Assembly (NCBI GenBank): GCA_947494715.1
Contig: CANLWG010000010.1
Location: forward strand, 151,175 to 215,174
Direction: 5' to 3'
Length of the DNA stretch: 64,000 bases
From: an uncultured Flavobacteriaceae bacterium
Lineage (GTDB): Bacteria > Bacteroidota > Bacteroidia > Flavobacteriales > Flavobacteriaceae
Both the position numbers and the translations under genes were made by a program. The notes beneath the pieces are model-generated. The model made no database searches, was not told the DNA's origin, and saw only the letters and a list, made by a program, of their open reading frames with translations. Below, piece after piece: positions 9,108 through 17,709 of the stretch. Positions within the stretch are counted from its first letter, which is position 1. Each line of letters begins with the position of its first letter.

Positions 9108-9272
9108 GTAGCTATTCAATGCATGTTACACAAAGTTAACATACATCTAACGACTTAGCAATACTTTTTTTAATTATTCTTGAAGCAATACTTTAATTGG
9201 TCATAAATCGTTGGGTACTATGGTAGGTCCATATTTGAATCAATGTACTTTTAGAGATTCAAAGCGATTAAT

Positions 9273-9280
9273 TACTTTCG
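9273..9280 (+). promoter_or_regulatory. Predicted -7 element for the M23 peptidase gene
   Basis: TACTTTCG differs from the Bacteroidota TAnnTTTG box at one base. It lies 19 bases before ATG 9299. The rest of the 190-base divergent region shows nothing else recognisable. Confidence 0.35.
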
Positions 9281-9298
9281 TACCCACATATTCAAATT

Positions 9299-10990
9299 AT
9301 GCGAAAAGTTTTTTTAGGAGTGCTCTTGCTAAATTATATTACCACATGGGGACAGGAAAATTATCCTAAAGATACTTTTAGATCTCCTTTGGACATTCCC
9401 CTTATCTTGGCAGGAACTTTTGGGGAATTGCGTTCAAATCATTTTCATGCGGGTATTGATATAAAAACCCAGCAACGACAGGGACTACCCATTTATGCCA
9501 TTGGGGATGGAAGCGTTACACGTATTAAAGTATCACATTGGGGGTATGGTAAGGTAATTTATGTGGCACATCCTAACGGATATACTTCAGTTTATGGGCA
9601 TCTCCGAAAATTTTCTCCCAGTTTGGAGGAATACATCAAAAAAATACAATACCAAAAAAGATCCTACGAAGTGGAAGTGTTCCCGGATTATGGAGAATTA
9701 AAGGTAGAGAAAGGGGAAGTAATCGCCTATAGCGGTAATACCGGAGGGTCTTCCGGGCCCCACTTACATTTCGAGATACGGAGCAGCATCTCGGAAAAAC
9801 CCACTAATCCCTTATTATATGGTTACGAGGTAAGGGATGCTACCAACCCTACATTGTTAAAACTTTATGGGTATCCACTCTCTAAAGATGCAATAGTCAA
9901 CCAAAGCAAAAACAAAGTACAAATCAATTTTTCAAAGCAAAAGGACGGTACTTTTCTTGCGGATAAGGTTCTGGCGGCCGGTACTATTGGTTTTGGTTTT
10001 ATTGGATATGACAGGCAAGATATGGCCGCCAATAAAAATGGGGTGTACTCTGTTCAACAATTGGTAAATGGAAAGATTTATTCAGACTATAATTTTGAGA
10101 AATTCTCATTTTCCGAAACGCGATACATAAATACATTGATCGACTACGACCATTTCGGAAAATACAAACAACGTATTCAAAAATGTTTTAGGTCCCCAGG
10201 TAATAGACTTAGCATATATAATACAATATATAACGATGGAAAGATTGTAGTTAGGGAAGGCCTAAGTTATAAAATTGAGTTGCTAATCAAGGATTTAGAA
10301 GGTAACCTAGCTAAATTACTAATTCCGGTAGAAGGCAAAAGGGAAACGGTCAAAAAGGAAAAGGAGGTAAAAAAGACCGATTATTATGTCATCGCCAAAA
10401 AACCTAATAATTATGATTTGGGAGCGGCAAAGGTTTATTTTCCGTCGAACACCTTTTATGAAGATTTTTATTTGGACTTGGAAAAAGGTGAGGATACAGT
10501 TAAAATTCACAGCAATGCCGTCCCTGCCCACCGTAATTTTACAATAACCTTTGATACTTCAAAATATTCCGAAGATGAACGCAAAAAACTGTTTATAGCA
10601 CGTCTGGATAAGAAACTTAGGCCCAATTACACCTCTACCTACAAAAGAGGGAACGTATTTACTGCCAGAACACGAAATTTGGGTACCTACGTCCTGGCCA
10701 AGGACACCTTGGCCCCAGTAATCCGCACTAAAAATTTTAAAGAGAAGCAGTGGCTCAACAACTACCGTTATCTAAGTCTGTACATTGCTGACGACCTCAG
10801 TGGTGTCGATTCATATTCGGCCACCTTGAACGGTGAATGGATCTTAATGGAATATGAGCCCAAAACCAAAACCCTTACTTATAACTTTGATGATGTTATT
10901 TTGGACAAAAAGCAATGTGAGCTAAAGGTTGTGGTTACCGATAATGTCGGAAATAGCAATACCCTATCCACAATTTTTTATAGAAAATAA
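9299..10990 (+). CDS. M23-family zinc metallopeptidase (LytM-type)
   Basis: 563 residues with a signal peptide (residues 1-19, ending TTWGQ). The LytM domain spans residues about 30-180: HFHAGID gives zinc ligands His50 and Asp54, and GPHLHFEIR gives the active-site HxH. The remaining 380 residues form beta-rich repeats with a C-terminal Ig-like segment (VDSYSATLNGEW). It probably cleaves peptidoglycan cross-links or acts as an envelope hydrolase in the periplasm. It is followed after 5 bases by a TonB-dependent receptor, so the two form an operon. Confidence 0.9.
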   Translation: MRKVFLGVLLLNYITTWGQENYPKDTFRSPLDIPLILAGTFGELRSNHFHAGIDIKTQQRQGLPIYAIGDGSVTRIKVSHWGYGKVIYVAHPNGYTSVYGHLRKFSPSLEEYIKKIQYQKRSYEVEVFPDYGELKVEKGEVIAYSGNTGGSSGPHLHFEIRSSISEKPTNPLLYGYEVRDATNPTLLKLYGYPLSKDAIVNQSKNKVQINFSKQKDGTFLADKVLAAGTIGFGFIGYDRQDMAANKNGVYSVQQLVNGKIYSDYNFEKFSFSETRYINTLIDYDHFGKYKQRIQKCFRSPGNRLSIYNTIYNDGKIVVREGLSYKIELLIKDLEGNLAKLLIPVEGKRETVKKEKEVKKTDYYVIAKKPNNYDLGAAKVYFPSNTFYEDFYLDLEKGEDTVKIHSNAVPAHRNFTITFDTSKYSEDERKKLFIARLDKKLRPNYTSTYKRGNVFTARTRNLGTYVLAKDTLAPVIRTKNFKEKQWLNNYRYLSLYIADDLSGVDSYSATLNGEWILMEYEPKTKTLTYNFDDVILDKKQCELKVVVTDNVGNSNTLSTIFYRK

Positions 10991-10995
10991 GGGAT

Positions 10996-13464
10996 TTGAA
11001 GTGCCTACAGTACATTTTTACCTTGTTGATACTCTGTCTGGCTATTTTTGCAAATGCGCAAACCGCCACCATTACAGGTGTAATTTTGGACGAAAAGAAT
11101 GTACCGTTATCCAATGTAAATATTTCTTCTGGAAGAACCGGTGCATTTTCCGATGCAAACGGGTTTTACTTGCTACAAATCGTTGCGGATGAAAAAACCA
11201 CGATTACCTTTTCGCATTTAGGACATAAAAATGTCATTCTCAAAGATTTGATACTCATCACAAACGAGACATATGAGTTTAATCCTATTATGAAGATGGA
11301 CGCCATCCAAATAGATGGGATTACCGTTACCCCTTCCGGTAGGAAAAGTGTGGAAGGCATTGCCATTATATCTCCCCAGGAATTACGAAAAATACCAGGA
11401 GCCAATGCCGGAGTAGAAAATATCTTAAAGCTACTTCCTGGAGTTTCCTCCAATAACGAATTGAGTACGCAATATTCTGTTCGTGGTGGAAATTATGATG
11501 AAAATCTGGTCTACATCAATGAGATAGAAGTATACCGCCCTTTCCTTATTCGATCGGCGCAACAAGAAGGGTTAAGTTTCGTAAATAGTGATATGACAAA
11601 GGACGTTAGGTTTTCGCCGGGTGGATTTCAAGCAAAATACGGGGACAAATTATCCTCTGTATTGGACATAACCTATAAAAATCCGGTTGCTTTCGGCGCA
11701 CAATTGGATCTAAGCTTCCTGGGAGCAAGCGCCGTTGTAGAAACCGTTTCCAAAAACAAAAACTTTACGAGTATCTCCGGTGTTCGTTATCGCAACAATG
11801 GCCTTCTCGTAAATAGCCAACAGACCAATGCCAACTTCAATCCAGTCTTTGCCGATGTGCAGAGCTACATGACCTATAGGTTTTCGAAAAAATTCCAGTT
11901 AGGTTTCCTAGGGAACATTTCCCTAAACGATTATCAAAATGAACCTTTGAACAGACAGACCAATTTCGGGACCTTGAACGAACCTAGGGCATTGGTAGTC
12001 TTCTATCAAGGTAGGGAAAACAATACCTATAATACGCAATTGGCCGCCTTAAAAGGTGATTATTTTTTGAATGATAAGGTTAGCCTAAAACTTATTTCAT
12101 CCATTTATCACACTACCGAAGAAGAATACTCCGATGTGGTCGCCCAATATGAACTGGGCGAAGTGGACACTAACCTTGGTAGCGAGACCTTGGGAGAAGT
12201 AACCTCATCTAGAGGTTTGGGCTCACAAATCAACAGGGCCAGAAATGATTTGGACGCCCTTATTCTAAATATTTCGCATAAGGGTAAATATGCGCATAAT
12301 GAAAAAGCATTGGAATGGGGCGTTAAATACACGCATGAAGATATTAGAGATCAATTGAGGGAATCCGAATTTATAGATTCAGCTGGGTTTTCTATCCGCC
12401 CTCCTTTTCCAGAATTCAGCAATAATGAGCCCCAGGAACCCTTTACAGCTCCCTTGGTACCCTTTCAGGGTATTAATGCCCGGAACTTCGTAAAGACCAA
12501 TCGCTTTTCCGGTTTCGTTCAATTTAGCGACCGGAAAGCATGGAAAGGCAATGACATTTACTATAGTATCGGAATACGCTCGCAGCATTGGACGGTTAGT
12601 GGAACCAATGTAGCCAAGGTATCGCATACCATTTTTAGCCCAAGGGCGCAATTGGCGATAAAACCCAATTGGGAAAAGGATATGCTTTTTAGACTATCCG
12701 GTGGAATATATCAACAACCTCCTTTTTATAGGGAATTAAGGGATAGTTCGGGTATTGTACGCCCAGAAGTAAAAGCCCAGAAATCGCTACATCTTGTTTT
12801 GGGCAACGAATATAGTTTTACCCTTTGGAACCGACCTTTTACCCTTGTCGGGGAGGCTTACTATAAAAAACTGAACAACGTAAATCCATATACCCTAGAG
12901 GATGTTCGTATCCGGTATAGGGCAAACAACAGTGCAAAGGCGTACGTCTATGGTGGAGAACTAAGAATGAGTGGCGCTTTTGTGCCAGGAACGGAATCTT
13001 GGGTAAGTATAGGCTATCTTAAAACGGAGGAGAACATAAATGATAGAGGCTATATTTCCAGACCAACGGACCAACGGCTAAAATTGGGGGTTTTGTTCCA
13101 AGATTACATCCCTGACATGCCTAACTTAAGAATGTATTTGAACTTGGTGTACAACACTGGGGTCCCAGGAGGTTCTCCGAGTTACGCCGATCCCTATATT
13201 TTTCAGAATAGATTAAGAGATTATAGAAGGGCGGATCTGGGAATTTCCCATATTTTTGTAAACAGGGATAAAAGATACCCAAAAGACCATTGGTTACATA
13301 GTTTTAAGGAGTTAAGTGTAGGGTTTGAAGTATTTAACCTTTTTAACAACCAAAATTCAATTACCAATACCTGGGTCAGGGATGTGGACAGTAAACAGCA
13401 GTTTGCCGTGCCAAATTTTATGACCGCACGGGTTTTGAACCTGCGTCTTAGTATGGGCTTTTAA
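10996..13464 (+). CDS. TonB-dependent outer-membrane receptor with carboxypeptidase-like N-domain
   Basis: 822 residues from TTG 10996, five bases after the peptidase stop. No ATG fits, and the signal peptide (ending IFANAQ) begins right at this TTG. After it come a CarbopepD_reg-like beta-sandwich (ATITGVILDEKNVPLSNVNISS), a plug domain (PGANAGVENILKLLPGVSSNNELSTQYSVRGGNYDENLVYI in outline) and a 22-strand barrel region ending in an aromatic residue (SMGF). It is not a SusC: there is no SusD neighbour and it is shorter. The ligand is unknown; the coupling to an M23 peptidase suggests an envelope-related role (inference). Confidence 0.9.
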   Translation: MKCLQYIFTLLILCLAIFANAQTATITGVILDEKNVPLSNVNISSGRTGAFSDANGFYLLQIVADEKTTITFSHLGHKNVILKDLILITNETYEFNPIMKMDAIQIDGITVTPSGRKSVEGIAIISPQELRKIPGANAGVENILKLLPGVSSNNELSTQYSVRGGNYDENLVYINEIEVYRPFLIRSAQQEGLSFVNSDMTKDVRFSPGGFQAKYGDKLSSVLDITYKNPVAFGAQLDLSFLGASAVVETVSKNKNFTSISGVRYRNNGLLVNSQQTNANFNPVFADVQSYMTYRFSKKFQLGFLGNISLNDYQNEPLNRQTNFGTLNEPRALVVFYQGRENNTYNTQLAALKGDYFLNDKVSLKLISSIYHTTEEEYSDVVAQYELGEVDTNLGSETLGEVTSSRGLGSQINRARNDLDALILNISHKGKYAHNEKALEWGVKYTHEDIRDQLRESEFIDSAGFSIRPPFPEFSNNEPQEPFTAPLVPFQGINARNFVKTNRFSGFVQFSDRKAWKGNDIYYSIGIRSQHWTVSGTNVAKVSHTIFSPRAQLAIKPNWEKDMLFRLSGGIYQQPPFYRELRDSSGIVRPEVKAQKSLHLVLGNEYSFTLWNRPFTLVGEAYYKKLNNVNPYTLEDVRIRYRANNSAKAYVYGGELRMSGAFVPGTESWVSIGYLKTEENINDRGYISRPTDQRLKLGVLFQDYIPDMPNLRMYLNLVYNTGVPGGSPSYADPYIFQNRLRDYRRADLGISHIFVNRDKRYPKDHWLHSFKELSVGFEVFNLFNNQNSITNTWVRDVDSKQQFAVPNFMTARVLNLRLSMGF

Positions 13465-13510
13465 CCACTGTTGCAGATTGCCGAATGATTGTGAAACATA
13501 TTTCTGATTT

Positions 13511-14170
13511 ATGAGGAACGTCCTTTTTTCTATACTATTTCTGGCTTCCACCTTTTTATGTGCTCAAAAAAACATTTATGAGAGCGATAAGTTCGATGCT
13601 TTAAGCGATGGGCATCAAGTTCTTGCCATTGTGCCTTTTCTTACCAAATTGGACTTGAAAGAGGAAATCTCCAGAGACGAGTTGAAGAAACTGGAAGAAA
13701 AAGAGGGCTACGCCGTGCAAAATGCCCTGGAAACCTATTTTTCTCAAAGAAAGAAAAAGAAAAAGTTTTCCGTAGAGTTTCAAAACATAAAAAATACCAA
13801 TGCCCTATTGGCCCAAAACAGCATTTCCTATAATAATATAGACGTATATACCACTAAACAATTAAGCGAATTACTTGGCGTGGATGGTATTATTAGCGGG
13901 AGTCTGGATCTGAATATATTGCTTTCCAAGGGCATACCCGAAGAATTCAGCTTGATAGATTACTTTTTAGGCGATGCCAATTATGGAAGGATAGGTGTAA
14001 AGATAAGCGATGGCGGAACGGGTAAGTTGTTGTGGAAATATGAAAAAAAGATCAATAAAAAATCAGGGAAAAATACCAATGACCTTATTGACAGGATGAT
14101 GAAGTTGGCAGCTCGAAAGTTCCCATATGATCGTGAAAAAAGAAGGGATAGAAAAAAGGACAAAAACTAA
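13511..14170 (+). CDS. Secreted protein of unknown function
   Basis: 219 residues with a Sec signal peptide (residues 1-18, ending FLCAQ). A charged, probably helical region (residues 60-85, many Lys and Glu) is followed by a mixed alpha/beta region with DGIISGSLDL and a basic Lys/Arg tail. The segments QLSELLGVDGIISGS and GGTGKLLWKYEKKI loosely resemble the CsgG/TolB-N type fold seen in lipoprotein assembly factors, but no family is claimed. Its stop codon overlaps the stop of the convergent cysteine desulfurase gene. Confidence 0.7.
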   Translation: MRNVLFSILFLASTFLCAQKNIYESDKFDALSDGHQVLAIVPFLTKLDLKEEISRDELKKLEEKEGYAVQNALETYFSQRKKKKKFSVEFQNIKNTNALLAQNSISYNNIDVYTTKQLSELLGVDGIISGSLDLNILLSKGIPEEFSLIDYFLGDANYGRIGVKISDGGTGKLLWKYEKKINKKSGKNTNDLIDRMMKLAARKFPYDREKRRDRKKDKN

Positions 14171-15315
14171 CTCGCAATAAAGTCCTTCAAAACTTGAATC
14201 GCATAATCCAACTCTTCCCTGGTATTGTATTTTGAAAACGAAAAGCGAAGCGAAGGCTTCTTCAACTCCTCTTCTGGCAATATTTCCGAAAGCACATGGG
14301 ATCCCATATCGCTACCGGATTGGCACGCACTACCTTTGGAACAGGCGATACCTTTAATATCCAGATGAAACAGCAACAGCATGGCTTTCTGGGAATCAAT
14401 AGGTAAACGCACACTGACCAATGTATAGGTACTTTTTTCCAAATCCCCGGAATGACCATTGAACTGAATCCCTGGGATTTCCCGTTTTATGTTTTCCAGG
14501 AAGTATTTTTTTAATCCGGTTACATAAGCTTGTTCCTTTTCCAAATTATCGTAGGCAGAAACAAATGATTCCTCCAGTCCAACGATATTATGAAAAGATT
14601 CCGTCCCGGCCCTAAAGCCCCGTTCTTGGGAACCACCTGAAATCAGAGGCTTTAAACCGGAGTTTTTACGTATAAATGCAAAGCCGGTACCCTTTGGACC
14701 ATGAAACTTATGTGCTGCAGCGGTAAGGAAATCAACTTGGATTTCCTGAACGTCCCAAGGATAGTGACCAATGGATTGCACCGTATCCGAATGAAAAAAG
14801 GCATTGTGATCCTTGCATAGACTACAAATCTCCGCAATGGCTATCTTATTGCCAATTTCATTGTTTACATGCATAAGGCTTACCAATTTTTTAGCATCGT
14901 CCTCCTTCAAAAGTTCCTTCAAATGCAAAAGCTTAGGATTGCCCTTTTCATCCAAATCAACAAATCGAAGTTTTATTCCCTCCTGACTCTCCAAATCCTG
15001 GGCAGTATGGAGTACCGCGTGGTGCTCTATCTTGGAGGTAATAATGGTGGTAACCCCCAAATCGCGAACTGCACTGCGCAAGATCATATTGTCCGCCTCA
15101 GTTCCCCCAGATGTAAAAATGATTTCCGATGGATGCGCGTTCATGTATTTGGCAATGGTTTTTCGGGCACTTTCCACTACCGTTTTGGCAGACCTTCCAA
15201 AGCTATGTGTAGAAGATGGGTTTCCATAAAATTGGGTCAACGCCTCTTGCATTTTATGAATTACATTGCTTCTTACCTGGGTAGTGGCCGCATTGTCCAG
15301 ATACACTTTTTCCAT
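14167..15315 (-). CDS. Cysteine desulfurase (NifS/IscS-like)
   Basis: 382 residues, a class V PLP enzyme. HKFHGPKGTGFAFI holds the PLP lysine in the usual HK context, ETESFHN-type substrate residues follow, and the mobile loop ACSKGSACQSG carries the persulfide-forming Cys. It converts cysteine to alanine and delivers sulfur for Fe-S clusters or tRNA thiolation. No isc or suf genes are adjacent, so it may serve a specific thiolation pathway. It converges on the preceding gene with overlapping stop codons. Confidence 0.92.
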   Translation of the reverse strand: MEKVYLDNAATTQVRSNVIHKMQEALTQFYGNPSSTHSFGRSAKTVVESARKTIAKYMNAHPSEIIFTSGGTEADNMILRSAVRDLGVTTIITSKIEHHAVLHTAQDLESQEGIKLRFVDLDEKGNPKLLHLKELLKEDDAKKLVSLMHVNNEIGNKIAIAEICSLCKDHNAFFHSDTVQSIGHYPWDVQEIQVDFLTAAAHKFHGPKGTGFAFIRKNSGLKPLISGGSQERGFRAGTESFHNIVGLEESFVSAYDNLEKEQAYVTGLKKYFLENIKREIPGIQFNGHSGDLEKSTYTLVSVRLPIDSQKAMLLLFHLDIKGIACSKGSACQSGSDMGSHVLSEILPEEELKKPSLRFSFSKYNTREELDYAIQVLKDFIAS

Positions 15316-15405
15316 TAAAAATCTATTTGGATTAAACTTGCCAAAATTAACCGATTTAAAGTTAATTTCTAGTCAAAGTGGAACAAACTTATGACATATT
15401 TCATT

Positions 15406-15413
15406 TACATTTG
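15406..15413 (+). promoter_or_regulatory. Predicted -7 element immediately before a small lipoprotein gene
   Basis: TACATTTG is a perfect TAnnTTTG box. Only four bases separate it from ATG 15418, so the transcript should start at or near the start codon (leaderless). Confidence 0.55.
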
Positions 15414-15417
15414 AACC

Positions 15418-15915
15418 ATGAAACAAGTATTATACCTTGGCTTTCTTGCCTTGTTGGTATCCTGTAATGATGGTGATCTTTCAATTGAGACCATAGATTT
15501 TGATAGTGTGGACCTAGAGACATGTGAAAGCACAGTGACCACGGGAAGTACAATTTTTTTTAAGATAAATGATGACGAGGCCTTAATACTTACTCTACAA
15601 AGCGGAGTTCTAAAGAATGAGGTTTCGGAGGGCGAAATCGAGAGCACCGTACCTGGACAATCACAATTGGTATACCGCATTTTTTCCGATCAGGTCCCCA
15701 AGAATTATTTTTGCGATGCAATACCTCCCATAGAACCTATGGTAACCGAAGAAATCGAAGCAGAGAGCGGAAGTGTTTTTATTTCAACTGTAGCTTTAGA
15801 TACTGAAACTTTTGAACATACCATACGCTTGGACAATGTATCTTTTATAACCGGCACCGATGAGAGAATTACGGATCTAAGGGTCAACGAATTTGGTACG
15901 GTCACCACAAAATAG
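15418..15915 (+). CDS. Small lipoprotein, unknown function
   Basis: 165 residues with a clean lipobox LLVSC (Cys16) followed by an acidic linker NDGDLSIE. The mature part is acidic and beta-rich, with two further Cys (in LETCEST and YFCDAI) that could form a disulfide. Family unknown. It is convergent with the Smr gene and divergent from the cysteine desulfurase gene. Confidence 0.7.
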   Translation: MKQVLYLGFLALLVSCNDGDLSIETIDFDSVDLETCESTVTTGSTIFFKINDDEALILTLQSGVLKNEVSEGEIESTVPGQSQLVYRIFSDQVPKNYFCDAIPPIEPMVTEEIEAESGSVFISTVALDTETFEHTIRLDNVSFITGTDERITDLRVNEFGTVTTK

Positions 15916-15927
15916 TGAGTAGTTTCA

Positions 15928-16473
15928 TTACTGGGGATTTTGTAAAATGTAAACCTCTGTTGCACCCAAACCGTATTTCTGATAGTCCGCATCGTAATAC
16001 TTTACGTTTTCATAGCGCCCAAATAGATAATTAAGCTCTTCCCGTAATACCCCCTCTCCTACCCCATGAATAAAGACTACCTTTTGGATTCGGTTGCGTA
16101 TCGCGAATTCCAGTTGACGTTTGGCGGCATCCATTTGTAGATTCAATATTTCATGATTGGTCATGCCCTTGAATGATCTAACCAACTGATTTATATGCAG
16201 ATCCACTTCCATTTTTGGCGCATTCCGTTCTTTGGGCTTTGAGGTTTTTCGCGCCGGTTTTTTAGGAAGCTCTTTTTCTGCCTTCACTCGGGTCACCTCA
16301 TCATTGGATACTGTAATTCTACCTGAAACCTTTACCAGTTCTTTGGGGGTAAAACGAAAGGAAAAACCATCCTTGTCCTCAATAGTAATTTCATTGGTAG
16401 CCATACTTACAATGACTCCGCGGATAGTATCATCAAGAGCTTCTACAACATCGCCAACAGCAAAATCCTCCAT
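15928..16473 (-). CDS. Smr/MutS2-like domain protein (DUF2027 type)
   Basis: 181 residues. The N-terminal 60 residues form a small beta domain (FAVGDVVEALDDTIRGVIVSM). A Lys/Pro linker follows, then a C-terminal Smr domain with VDLHINQL and the nuclease-associated motif VFIHGVGEGVLREEL. Smr domains nick or cleave branched DNA or RNA, including ribosome-collision mRNA cleavage in some bacteria. The mismatch-repair ATPase parts are absent. A TATTTTTG -7 box lies about 20 bases upstream on the minus strand. Confidence 0.85.
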   Translation of the reverse strand: MEDFAVGDVVEALDDTIRGVIVSMATNEITIEDKDGFSFRFTPKELVKVSGRITVSNDEVTRVKAEKELPKKPARKTSKPKERNAPKMEVDLHINQLVRSFKGMTNHEILNLQMDAAKRQLEFAIRNRIQKVVFIHGVGEGVLREELNYLFGRYENVKYYDADYQKYGLGATEVYILQNPQ

Positions 16474-16535
16474 GTTTTTATTTTATTATACCCAAAAATA
16501 ATGGTATTTTTCAAGTGAAAAATCAATTTTAAGAG

Positions 16536-16841
16536 ATGAATCTTTTTTTAGCCATGTTACCCTTAGGTATCAAGGATTATATGCTCCCCTGTTTTAGCAA
16601 GCAGATTCTGGGCGTAGATTGTCCGGGTTGTGGATTGCAACGTTCAGTAGTTTTTTTGTTTCAAGGCGATTTTATCGCTGCGTTCCATATGTATCCTGCC
16701 ATTTATACGATTGTTCCCTTACTGGGCTTTTTATTGGCCGATGTCTTTTTTAAAATCCGCTATGTCAATAAGATTGTCATTGTACTTATGATGTTAAGCG
16801 TGGGTCTTATCCTTGGCAATTATATCCTAAAATTTATCTAA
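16536..16841 (+). CDS. DUF2752 membrane protein
   Basis: 101 residues. The hallmark motif CPGCGLQRSVVFLFQGDF (residues about 29-46) defines DUF2752, preceded by DYMLPCF and followed by two transmembrane helices. The Cys-Pro-Gly-Cys-Gly motif lies next to the membrane. Its function is not known. It is immediately upstream (16 bases) of two CCC-motif membrane proteins, with which it probably forms an operon. Confidence 0.85.
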   Translation: MNLFLAMLPLGIKDYMLPCFSKQILGVDCPGCGLQRSVVFLFQGDFIAAFHMYPAIYTIVPLLGFLLADVFFKIRYVNKIVIVLMMLSVGLILGNYILKFI

Positions 16842-16857
16842 CTAAACCTTTATTATT

Positions 16858-17193
16858 ATGGAACAACAAAAATTACCTAATGTAACCATAGCTTTGGTAT
16901 TGGGCATCATATCCTTTCTCTGTTGCTTTTGCAGCTCCGGTATCGGTGGACTCATTATGTCCGGAATCGCATTTTTCCTTACTAAAAAGGATGAGGGCAT
17001 TTATAAGGAAAATCCCGAGAACTATTCTAATTTTAGTCAACTCAAAACGGCCAAGACCGTTGCCATTATTGGTTTGGTGTTAGGTGCCGTTACTTTGATA
17101 TATACTATTTATTCCATTTCGCAAATGGGTGGCATAGAGGGCTATATGGAGAAGGTAAGGGAAATGATGGAACAATACGGAATAGAGGAATAG
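16858..17193 (+). CDS. CCC-motif membrane protein, copy 1
   Basis: 111 residues. Residues about 8-35 form a transmembrane helix containing FLCCFCSSGIGG, the Cys cluster that names this flavobacterial family. A cytoplasmic or periplasmic loop with KKDEGIYKENPENYSNF follows, then a second helix VAIIGLVLGAVTLIY and a charged tail. Related to the next gene by layout and by the loop sequence (YxxNPxxYS). No function is established. Confidence 0.8.
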   Translation: MEQQKLPNVTIALVLGIISFLCCFCSSGIGGLIMSGIAFFLTKKDEGIYKENPENYSNFSQLKTAKTVAIIGLVLGAVTLIYTIYSISQMGGIEGYMEKVREMMEQYGIEE

Positions 17194-17206
17194 CAAAAAG
17201 TATATT

Positions 17207-17518
17207 ATGAGTCAAAATCCATTACCTGGGGCAAGTAATGCCCTTACCATGGGTATCATATCCCTGGTAGGAGCATTCATTTGCTGTGGTCCCTTTGCCA
17301 TCATTTTCAGTATCATCGGTCTTAGCAGTGCCAAAAAAGCGGAAAAGTTGTATATGGCCAATCCGGATATGTATTCCGGTTATGAGAATGTAAAGACCGG
17401 TAGAATTCTATCATACATCGGGATGGCCGTTGCGCTAATCTATCTAATTTTTATCATCCTTTATTTTGGGGCGATAATTGCCTTTATAGGAACGGACGGA
17501 TTTGGCTCCGGACTTTAG
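17207..17518 (+). CDS. CCC-motif membrane protein, copy 2
   Basis: 103 residues, a divergent tandem paralogue of the preceding protein: helix 1 GAFICCGPFAIIFSIIGL, the loop KKAEKLYMANPDMYSGY, helix 2 ILSYIGMAVALIYLIFIIL. The Cys pair replaces the fuller cluster of copy 1. The start lies 13 bases after copy 1. Probably a tandem duplication with a shared function at the inner membrane. Confidence 0.8.
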   Translation: MSQNPLPGASNALTMGIISLVGAFICCGPFAIIFSIIGLSSAKKAEKLYMANPDMYSGYENVKTGRILSYIGMAVALIYLIFIILYFGAIIAFIGTDGFGSGL

Positions 17519-17539
17519 GGTAAGAAAATACTAAAAAAC

Positions 17540-17705
17540 GTGTTTAAAAAGTGGCCAGACATGTCATCCTGAGCGCAGCCTGAATGACTTGGCCGGGGTC
17601 AAAGGATTTCGATTTAGATGTTCCTAAGATTTTCGACTGCGCCTGTCAGCCGACAAAGGCAGGCTCAATGTGACAAATAGCTTAAGCTTTTCACTTTTTA
17701 GACAC
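17540..17705. repeat. Composite palindromic intergenic element
   Basis: The outer arms GTGTTTAAAAAGTG (17540-17553) and CACTTTTTAGACAC (17692-17705) are inverted repeats with one mismatch. Inside lies the GTCATCCTGAGCGCAG element (from 17562), whose other arm CTGCGC...CTCAATGTGACA ends at 17675. Within that arm, a third palindrome-like unit CCTGTCAGC...AAAGGCAGG (17642-17663) appears to be inserted. It fills the gap between two convergent genes and may also act as a two-way terminator. No transposase is present, so it would be non-autonomous (MITE or REP-like). Confidence 0.6.
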
Positions 17706-17709
17706 ATTT

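Noticed and set aside
17540..17705. Complete insertion sequence
   Set aside because: Only about 166 bases, no transposase frame; at most a non-autonomous element.
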